14,596 nucleotides of DNA from Candidatus Poribacteria bacterium (GTDB lineage Bacteria > Poribacteria > WGA-4E > GCA-2687025): the NCBI GenBank assembly GCA_002687025.1, contig NYZG01000224.1, positions 1 to 14,596 of the forward strand. Reading direction: 5' to 3'. Position 1 is the first letter of the stretch, and every line of letters starts with the position of its first letter. The notes under the pieces are model-generated. The model was not told the DNA's origin. It ran no database searches and saw only the letters and a program-made list of their open reading frames with translations. Below, piece after piece: positions 6,388 through 12,112 of this stretch. A program made the position numbers and the translations under genes.

Positions 6388-7728
6388 TCACTGATGTCGG
6401 CGGAGGCGCGCGGCGTAGAACCCGTCCATGTTATGCCGATGCGGTGTCACCGACAACGCTCCGTCCGATGTCTGAGCGTCGCCGGACAGGGCGGGGATGA
6501 AATCGGATGCCGGCTCCACGCGGAACGACGGGTGCTTGTCGAGGAACGCCGTGAGCGTGCCGACCGTCTCCTCGGGCGTGTCGGTGCAGACGCCGTAGAC
6601 CAAGACTCCGTCCGGCTTGACGTGTCCGGCCGCGGCGTCGAGCAGGCGGAGCTGTTCGTTGGCAAGGCCGGCGATGGCGCTCTCCTCCTTGCCCCACCGG
6701 GCGTCGGCGTGTCGCCGCAGGATCCCCAGCGCCGAGCACGGCGCGTCCACCAACACGCGATCGGCGATCCCGCGGTACTCCGTGAGCTGGTGTCGGCCGT
6801 TGTGCAGACGGGTGTCGATGCAGGACAGACCAAGCCGCTCCGCGTTCTCGCGCACTCGGGCCAGCCCGCCGGCGGCGATGTCGCAGGCGACGATCACGCC
6901 GGTGTCGCGCATGCGTTCCGCGATGTGCGTCGTCTTGCCGCCCGGCGCCGCGCACAGGTCGAGTACCGTCTCGCCGGGCTGAGGGTCGAGCAAATGCGTG
7001 ACGAGCTGCGAACTCTCGTCCTGCACGACGCAGAGGCCCTCGCGGAACACGTCCGCCTCGGTCAGCGGGGGCATGCGACCCACGCGCAACGCGTCCGGCG
7101 AGTAGGTGGTCGTCACCGCCGTGGCGCCGGCTTGCTCCAGGCGCGTGGCAACGGCGTCGCGCTCCGTGCGCATCGTGTTGACGCGGAGAGTCATCCCGGG
7201 TGGCGCGTTGGCGGCGTTGCACATCTCGGCGGCGGCTTCGGGCCCGTTCCGCTCTACCCAGCGGCCCACGATCCAATTCGGGAGCGAGTAGTACAACGCC
7301 AGATGCGCAATGGGGTTCTTGCGGGGGCTGGGGTAGCGGACGGGGTCGCCGTCGCGTTGGATGCGTCGCAGCACCGCGTTCACGAACCCGGGGGCCGCCC
7401 GGTGGCGTTTCGCCAGCTCGACCGTCTCGTAGATGGCCGCGTGCGGAGGGACCCGGTCCATTATCATGAGCTGGTGGATGCCCATCCTCAGCAGCTCGCG
7501 CGCGGCCGGCTTCACGCTGAACCGGTGCGAGACGCACTCCTTGATGATGCGATCCAGCCGTCGGCGCCATCGTACGGTGCCGTACACGAGCTCCGCGGCC
7601 AGGCGTCGGTCGCCAGACGACAGCTCGGATTCACGTAGGGCGTCGTCGAGGATGTCCTTGAGCTCGGGGTTCTCGGCGCGAGAGAACTCCCGCAAGACGT
7701 CGAAGGCCAGCGCGCGGCAGGTGTTCAT
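6388..7728 (-). CDS. rsmB: 16S rRNA (cytosine-967-C5) methyltransferase RsmB
   Basis: This 446-residue SAM-dependent enzyme makes m5C967 in 16S rRNA, the role known for RsmB/Sun. Residues 1 to about 130 are the NusB-like RNA-binding domain (L-V-Y-G-T-V-R-W; P-G-F-V-N-A-V-L-R-R). The Rossmann methyltransferase follows, with SAM motif D-L-C-A-A-P-G-G-K-T (257-266), acidic D283, motif IV D-A-P-C331 and motif VI Y-G-V-C381, where the catalytic Cys usually sits in S/A-T-C. H-N-M-D-G-F-Y-A-A closes the C-terminus as in homologues. The start is fixed: an in-frame TGA lies four codons before ATG 7728 with no other start between. No good Shine-Dalgarno precedes it. Instead a 43-codon ORF ends in an ATGA overlap with this start, suggesting coupled translation. 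The EF-G gene follows after 21 bases, so the two are probably co-transcribed. Confidence 0.94.
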   Translation of the reverse strand: MNTCRALAFDVLREFSRAENPELKDILDDALRESELSSGDRRLAAELVYGTVRWRRRLDRIIKECVSHRFSVKPAARELLRMGIHQLMIMDRVPPHAAIYETVELAKRHRAAPGFVNAVLRRIQRDGDPVRYPSPRKNPIAHLALYYSLPNWIVGRWVERNGPEAAAEMCNAANAPPGMTLRVNTMRTERDAVATRLEQAGATAVTTTYSPDALRVGRMPPLTEADVFREGLCVVQDESSQLVTHLLDPQPGETVLDLCAAPGGKTTHIAERMRDTGVIVACDIAAGGLARVRENAERLGLSCIDTRLHNGRHQLTEYRGIADRVLVDAPCSALGILRRHADARWGKEESAIAGLANEQLRLLDAAAGHVKPDGVLVYGVCTDTPEETVGTLTAFLDKHPSFRVEPASDFIPALSGDAQTSDGALSVTPHRHNMDGFYAARLRRHQ

Positions 7729-7856
7729 GGCGTCAGCTCAGGGGAGGTCATTCCGCCGGCCCTCGCGGTCTGGTCAGCGGCGCTCGGGATGTGGCGGTCT
7801 GAATGCTCCTCAATGGCGCTACGGATCGCGGCAGCGAGTGGGCATCCTGACAGCAT
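7725..7856 (-). CDS. Candidate 43-residue leader/small protein, overlapping rsmB start
   Basis: This short ORF is not recognised. On the minus strand ATG at 7856 is preceded by GAGGTGA (7872-7866) at 9 bases, one of the best ribosome sites in the window. The ORF runs 43 codons and stops at TGA 7727-7725, overlapping the rsmB ATG as ATGA. An in-frame TGA directly upstream fixes the start. The product begins MLSGCPLAAAIRSAIEEHSD, ends T-S-P-E-L-T-P, and has no membrane segment or known motif. About 70 percent of its third codon positions are G or C, lower than its neighbours, so protein-level selection is uncertain. It may be a small protein, or a leader whose translation delivers ribosomes to rsmB, which lacks its own site. 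A TATAAT box lies about 50 bases upstream. Confidence 0.42.
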   Translation of the reverse strand: MLSGCPLAAAIRSAIEEHSDRHIPSAADQTARAGGMTSPELTP

Positions 7857-7904
7857 GGCGGCGTGTCACCTCATCGGTGGCTGGCGTCTGCGTCGGCACG
7901 GTTG

Positions 7905-7910
7905 ATTATA
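7905..7910 (-). promoter_or_regulatory. -10 box (TATAAT) for the small ORF-rsmB-EF-G unit
   Basis: A perfect TATAAT lies on the minus strand (7910 to 7905) about 30 bases past the acetyltransferase stop, in strongly GC-rich DNA. A start near 7898 would give a leader of about 42 bases to the small ORF and about 170 bases to rsmB. No recognisable -35 box is found at 16-18 bases (the region reads near GGATGCCA), so it would need an activator or tolerate a poor -35. Confidence 0.5.
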
Positions 7911-7940
7911 GCGTGCATCGGCCGGGTGGCATCCGACGCG

Positions 7941-8537
7941 CTACGGACGCAGAAGCGGCTCGCCCGTGCGAATGGCGCGGCTCCAGCGCGTATCGCCCGC
8001 GAGCGCGTCCGGCATGATGGGCGCGGAGGGATGGCCAGCATCGCTTAGCGCGAGCGACCAGTACCCGACGTCCTGCCACGCGCCGTGCTTGTATCCGGCT
8101 CGGGGCAGCACCCCGACGGGCGCGAAACCCATCGCCTCGTGCAGCGCGACGCTCCCGGCGTTGGGCAGGGCGATCACGGCGACGGCCGTCCGGCGGCCCT
8201 GGAGCTTCAGGCACTCGAACAGCGACGTGTACAGCGCCCGACCGACGCCTCGGCGGCGCGCGTCGGCCGCCACGTAGACCGTCGCCTCGACCGTCCACTG
8301 GTACGCCGCGCGTGTGTGGAACGGCGAGGCATAGGCGTAGCCCAGGATGCGCTCACCCGTTGCGCACACGAGCCACGGGCTGCCCTCCCCGATGGCGCGC
8401 ACCCTTCGACGGAACTCCTCGGCGTCCGGCGGCGTCTCCTCGAACGATATGGCGGTCTCTGAGACGATGGGCGTGTAGATCGCGAGCATGCCGTCCACGT
8501 CGCCTTCGCGCGCCGGTCTGATGAGAGTATCTGCCAC
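7941..8537 (-). CDS. GNAT N-acetyltransferase of the phosphinothricin/methionine-sulfoximine (PAT/MddA) type
   Basis: This 198-residue acetyl-CoA-dependent transferase resembles phosphinothricin and methionine sulfoximine/sulfone acetyltransferases. It opens I-R-P-A-R-E-G-D, then I-Y-T-P-I-V-S-E-T-A-I-S-F-E-E-T-P-P (20-37), P-W-L-V (54-57), and Y-Q-W-T-V-E-A-T-V-Y-V (79-89). The acetyl-CoA loop is R94-R-R-G97-V-G99, followed by V-A-V-I-A-L-P-N (119-126), H133-E-A-M-G-F and W-Q-D-V-G-Y-W. The family detoxifies glutamine-synthetase inhibitors by N-acetylation. Many chromosomal homologues have broader amino-acid substrates, so resistance is not claimed. The last 25-30 residues extend past the usual end. 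Translation starts at GTG 8537, with GGAGG 9 bases upstream. It is transcribed away from the aminotransferase and reads towards rsmB, separated from it by a likely new promoter. Confidence 0.9.
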   Translation of the reverse strand: MADTLIRPAREGDVDGMLAIYTPIVSETAISFEETPPDAEEFRRRVRAIGEGSPWLVCATGERILGYAYASPFHTRAAYQWTVEATVYVAADARRRGVGRALYTSLFECLKLQGRRTAVAVIALPNAGSVALHEAMGFAPVGVLPRAGYKHGAWQDVGYWSLALSDAGHPSAPIMPDALAGDTRWSRAIRTGEPLLRP

Positions 8538-8650
8538 GTCGCGACGCCTCCGGCTCTTGAGATGGCCCTACTATGGTTGCACGAACGCCGACGGTTTGGG
8601 GTGCCGAGAGAGCGCGCCAGCAGGCGGCGACGCCGTCGCGGGGCCGTTCG

Positions 8651-8679
8651 TTGCCCGTCCGCGCGCCCGGTGGTACGCT
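8651..8679 (+). promoter_or_regulatory. Candidate promoter of the aminotransferase-lpxB-lpxK run
   Basis: TTGCCC (8651-8656) and TACGCT (8674-8679) are separated by exactly 17 bases, placing a start near 8686 and a leader of about 34 bases before GTG 8720. Each box matches only three of six consensus bases, so the support comes mainly from spacing and position in the 182-base divergent gap. Confidence 0.35.
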
Positions 8680-8719
8680 GGCTGCGGTCGTAGCCAGGGC
8701 CCAACCAGAGAGGACACGC

Positions 8720-9880
8720 GTGACCGACGTCAAGCCGCTCTCGCGCGGCGCGGAGCGCATGCCGATCTCCGGCATCCGCCTCGTGATGGATCTCGCGGCG
8801 CGCATCCCCGACGCGATCCACCTCGAAGTCGGCCAGCCGGACTTCCGCACGCCGCCGCACATCATTGAGGCTGCACATCAGGCCGCGGTGGACGGGTTCA
8901 CCGCCTACACGCCGAACGCCGGCCTCGACTCCACCCGCGAGGCCTGCGCTCAGAAAGTGCGGGCGGAAAACCGGATCGAATGCGCGACCGAGAACGTCCT
9001 CATCACGGTCGGGTCCGAGGGCGCCGTCGCGAGCGCGTTCGTCGCTCTGGTCGACGCGGGCGACGAGGTGTTGGTACCCGAACCGGGCTGGACGAACTAC
9101 GCCATGCTCACGCACGCGCGCGAAGCTACGCCCGTCCCGTACATCCTCCGGGAGGAGGACGGGTTCGTGCCTGATCCCGCGGCCGTCGAAGCGCTGGTGA
9201 CGCCGCGCACGAAGATGCTGGTCATCAACACGCCCGCCAACCCGACGGGAGCGGCCTACCCGGCCGAGACCGTCCAGGCGTTGGTGGAGGTGGCCCGTCG
9301 ACGCGATCTGTACGTGTTGTCCGACGAGGCGTATGAGAAGCTCACGTTTGGGCCCGAGCATGTCAGTCCCGGCCGATACGACGCCGACCGCGTCGTCACC
9401 GCCTACAGTTTCTCAAAGTCGTACGCGATGACCGGATGGCGCGTGGGATACGCCGTGGCCCCGGAACGCATTGCGCGCGCGATGATCCAGCTGCAGGAGC
9501 CGTACTACTCGTGCGCGCCGTCGGTCTCGCAGAAGGCCGCCGAGGCCGCTCTGGCGGGCCCGCAGGACTGCGTCCGCGAGATGGTGGACGCCTACGCGAC
9601 ACGCCAGGAAATCGTGCTGGACACGCTCTCCCCGACGGGCTTCGTCACCTACTCCCCGAGCGGCGCGTTCTACGTGCTCGTGAACATCCGCGCGACGGGC
9701 ATGGCCTCCTACGACTTCGCCAAGGAATGCCTCGCGGAGACCCACGTGGCGGTCGCGCCCGGCGCGACCTTCGGAGCCTCGGCGGACGGCTGGATACGCA
9801 TCTCCGTCGCGACCTCGACCGAGGGGGTGCGCGAAGGCTCCAGGCGTATCCTGGATTACCTGCGCGCTCGTAGCGCGTGA
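8720..9880 (+). CDS. Class I/II PLP-dependent aminotransferase (aspartate-aminotransferase-like)
   Basis: This 386-residue fold-type I aminotransferase should transfer an amino group between an amino acid and 2-oxoglutarate or a similar acceptor. Key residues are Y63 in F-T-A-Y-T (substrate region), N174-P-T-G, D202-E-A-Y205 (binding PLP N1 and O3'), the Schiff-base K233 in S-F-S-K-S, and R360 in W-I-R-I-S, which binds the substrate carboxylate. Length is normal from GTG 8720. The frame is open upstream to ATG 8573, but the added 49 residues are Ala/Arg-rich with no family counterpart. AGAGGA lies 5 bases before GTG 8720. The stop overlaps the lpxB start (GTGA, 9877-9880), so it is probably the first gene of the lpx run. 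Substrate (Asp, Ala, aromatic or other) cannot be assigned. No sugar-aminotransferase (DegT) features are seen. Confidence 0.92.
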   Translation: MTDVKPLSRGAERMPISGIRLVMDLAARIPDAIHLEVGQPDFRTPPHIIEAAHQAAVDGFTAYTPNAGLDSTREACAQKVRAENRIECATENVLITVGSEGAVASAFVALVDAGDEVLVPEPGWTNYAMLTHAREATPVPYILREEDGFVPDPAAVEALVTPRTKMLVINTPANPTGAAYPAETVQALVEVARRRDLYVLSDEAYEKLTFGPEHVSPGRYDADRVVTAYSFSKSYAMTGWRVGYAVAPERIARAMIQLQEPYYSCAPSVSQKAAEAALAGPQDCVREMVDAYATRQEIVLDTLSPTGFVTYSPSGAFYVLVNIRATGMASYDFAKECLAETHVAVAPGATFGASADGWIRISVATSTEGVREGSRRILDYLRARSA

Positions 9881-11040
9881 GCGTCCCGCTTACCGTGTGC
9901 ATCAGCGCCGGCGAACCCAGCGGCGATGTGTACGCTGGGATGCTGGCGCGCGAGCTGTTGGCGAGCGAACCGGGCGCGCGCATCGTCGGCATGGGCGGAC
10001 GTGAGATGGCAGACTCCGGCGCCGAACTCCTCATCGATATCCGAGACTCCAGCGTTCTGGGCCTGGTGGAGGTCGCGCGGTCGCTGCCGGCGTTCCTCCG
10101 CAAACGGCGGACGCTACGCGACTGGATTCGCGACAACCGCCCGCATGTCCTTGTTACGGTGGACTTCCCCGATTTCAACCTCGGTCTGGCGGCGCAGGCG
10201 CGTTCGCTTGGCGTTCCCGTCGTATACCTGATCCCACCGAAGGCGTGGGCGTGGCGTCGCCGTCGAGGGCGGATCGTCGCCCAAGTCGCCACGCGAGTTC
10301 TGTGCCTGCTGCCGTTCGCGGCAGGATTCTACCGAGACGCCGGCGCAGACGTGGAATTCATCGGCCATCCGCTCGTGGACACGATCGACGCATACGGCTT
10401 GCCCGATCGTCGCGGCGCACGCGAGGCGTTGGGTCTGTCTGACTCGGGCCGGGTTGTAGGTCTGCTGCCGGGCAGCAGGACGCGCGAACTGGGATGTCTC
10501 CTGCCTCCCATGCTCGACGCCTTGGACGTCGTTCGCGAGAGCGCGCCGGACGCCGCCGCGGTCGTAGCCCTGTCCGGGTCGACGTCGGACGCGTCGGTGG
10601 CTGAGGTGACGGCTATGGCGACGATCCGCGGCGCGCGTGTCGTGGTCGGGAGCACGTACGAAGCCATCCGCGCGAGCGACGCCGTTATCGCGGCGTCTGG
10701 AACGGTGACGCTGGAGTGCGCCATCATCGGCACGCCGATGGTGATCGCGTACAGGCTGTCTCCGTTGACATACGCCGTCGTGCGACGCCTCGTCCGCGTG
10801 GAGCATTCCGGGCTCCCGAATCTGCTGGCGGGGCGGCGCGCGTGTCCCGAATACTACCAGTCCGACGTAAGCGGCCGCTTCCTGGGATCGGCGGTCACGG
10901 AGCTTCTCGTCAGCGACGCGGCGCGTGATTCGCAGAGCGGCGCGTTCTCTGACATGCGGGCGAAGCTCGGCCCGCCGGGGGCGATGCAACGCGCGGCCGC
11001 GATCGTAGCCGAGACGGCGCGGTCGTGGGCGCACGAATAG
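9877..11040 (+). CDS. lpxB: Lipid-A-disaccharide synthase LpxB
   Basis: This 387-residue peripheral inner-membrane GT-B-like glycosyltransferase (family GT19) joins UDP-2,3-diacylglucosamine and lipid X to make the lipid A disaccharide. Motifs in order are I-S-A-G-E-P-S-G-D (9-17), G-M-G-G-R-E-M near 40, D-F-P-D-F-N, Y-L-I-P-P-K-A-W-A-W-R (usual S-P-x-x-W-A-W), F-I-G-H164-P-L-V-D, L-L-P-G-S-R-T-R-E (197-204), A-A-S-G-T-V-T-L-E and G-L-P-N-L-L-A-G-R. Length is normal. It starts at GTG 9877, overlapping the aminotransferase stop by four bases, and has no strong ribosome site of its own, which suggests coupling. lpxK follows after one base. LpxB proves that the host makes lipid A or encodes the pathway for it. 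Confidence 0.96.
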   Translation: MSVPLTVCISAGEPSGDVYAGMLARELLASEPGARIVGMGGREMADSGAELLIDIRDSSVLGLVEVARSLPAFLRKRRTLRDWIRDNRPHVLVTVDFPDFNLGLAAQARSLGVPVVYLIPPKAWAWRRRRGRIVAQVATRVLCLLPFAAGFYRDAGADVEFIGHPLVDTIDAYGLPDRRGAREALGLSDSGRVVGLLPGSRTRELGCLLPPMLDALDVVRESAPDAAAVVALSGSTSDASVAEVTAMATIRGARVVVGSTYEAIRASDAVIAASGTVTLECAIIGTPMVIAYRLSPLTYAVVRRLVRVEHSGLPNLLAGRRACPEYYQSDVSGRFLGSAVTELLVSDAARDSQSGAFSDMRAKLGPPGAMQRAAAIVAETARSWAHE

Positions 11041-11041
11041 G

Positions 11042-12112
11042 ATGTTGGGGCGCCGCGCCGCTGCTCTGTGCCTGACGCCTCTCGCGGCCGTGGTGCGGGC
11101 CGTGGCCGGCCGGCGTCGACGCCTTGCGCGCTCTGATGTCCGCCTGCCGGTTCGCGTCGTGTCGGTCGGGAATCTGGTCGTTGGCGGCGTCGGTAAGACG
11201 CCTATAGTCGCGCGCCTGGCGGGTTCGCTTCAGAAGCGGGGATACAGCGTCGGCGTGGTCACCGGCGCCTATGGGGCGCGTCCGGCCCGGCGTGAGGCCG
11301 CCGACGGTCACCGGTTCCGCTGCGACATCGTGACGAGCGCGGACATGCCGCACGACGCCGCGACACGCGTTGGCGACGAGACGGTGATGCTCGCCGAAGC
11401 GCTGCCGAATGTCCCGATCGCGGCCGGTCGGCCGAAGGCGCGCGCGGCGGAGTGGCTAGCTGCCAACGCCGACCTCGACATCATCGTCGTGGACGACGGA
11501 TTCCAGCACCACGCGCTGGCCCGCGACATCGACATCGTCCTGCTCGACGCTCGACGGCCGTTCGGCGACGGCCGCGTGTTGCCGGCCGGCCGCCTCCGCG
11601 AAGGCCCCGAGGCCCTGCGGGATGCGGACATCGTCGTGCTTACCGGGCATGGCGAGGCGACCGACATCGCTGCGGCTCGCGAGCGTGTGGGCACATTCGC
11701 GCCGCAGGCGTTGGTCCTGACCGGCAAGCACGTCGCCGTGAGGGCGCGGCGCGAGCCCGCCGGCGAGCCGTTGGACCTCGAAGAACTCGCGGGCGCGCGC
11801 GTCTTGGGTGTGTGCGGCGTCGGATCGCCGCGGTCGTTCGAGCGCACGCTGCGGGAGCTCGGCGCGGACGCCGAGATGATGCGCTACCGGGACCATCACG
11901 CCTACACTGACGGCGACTTCCGACGAGTCGATGCCAGGGCCGAGGGCCGCCTCGTCGTGACGACCGCGAAGGACGCGACCAAGTGGCGGGGACGCGTGGG
12001 CCTCCCGTACGTGGTGATCGATGTGGAGATGCGGTTGAGCGATCCCAAGACGCTAGTCGACCGGATTCTGGCGGCGCCGCCGGGTCAGGGAGGGGCCGAT
12101 GTCCCTACGTAG
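11042..12112 (+). CDS. lpxK: Tetraacyldisaccharide 4'-kinase LpxK
   Basis: This 356-residue kinase adds the 4'-phosphate to the lipid A disaccharide, the step after LpxB, at the inner face of the membrane. A moderately hydrophobic N-terminus (about 5-23) could be the membrane contact. The P-loop is V-G-N-L-V-V-G-G-V-G-K52-T53-P. Most homologues have G-G-T-G-K-T, so Val replaces Thr. G-D112-E113 and D151-D152-G-F-Q-H-H carry the catalytic acidic residues. R-P-F-G-D-G-R-V-L-P-A-G-R-L-R-E (172-187) and D-H285-H-A-Y are also classic. The usual S-R-G-Y-G is replaced by T-G-A-Y-G (74-78), so a normally conserved Arg is missing. The gene begins one base after lpxB, and its end overlaps the next gene by 14 bases. 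Confidence 0.94.
   Translation: MLGRRAAALCLTPLAAVVRAVAGRRRRLARSDVRLPVRVVSVGNLVVGGVGKTPIVARLAGSLQKRGYSVGVVTGAYGARPARREAADGHRFRCDIVTSADMPHDAATRVGDETVMLAEALPNVPIAAGRPKARAAEWLAANADLDIIVVDDGFQHHALARDIDIVLLDARRPFGDGRVLPAGRLREGPEALRDADIVVLTGHGEATDIAAARERVGTFAPQALVLTGKHVAVRARREPAGEPLDLEELAGARVLGVCGVGSPRSFERTLRELGADAEMMRYRDHHAYTDGDFRRVDARAEGRLVVTTAKDATKWRGRVGLPYVVIDVEMRLSDPKTLVDRILAAPPGQGGADVPT

Noticed and set aside
6115..7638. 507-codon open frame on the plus strand opposite EF-G and rsmB
   Set aside because: Antisense shadow across two conserved genes. The composition is low-complexity Arg/Val/His-rich and no ribosome site or family motif is seen.
8573..8719. 49-residue N-terminal extension of the aminotransferase from ATG 8573
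   Set aside because: The added residues are Ala/Arg-rich and outside the family fold, and the GTG at 8720 has a well-placed AGAGGA ribosome site and gives normal family length.
8207..9361. 384-codon minus-strand frame spanning the divergent gap and the aminotransferase
   Set aside because: It overlaps both the aminotransferase and the acetyltransferase in other frames and shows no conserved motif.
8720..9880. Aminotransferase as a GnnB-like enzyme making a diamino sugar for lipid A
   Set aside because: GnnB belongs to the DegT sugar-aminotransferase family. This protein has the motifs of aspartate-type class I enzymes, so coupling to lpxB is not enough to claim that role.
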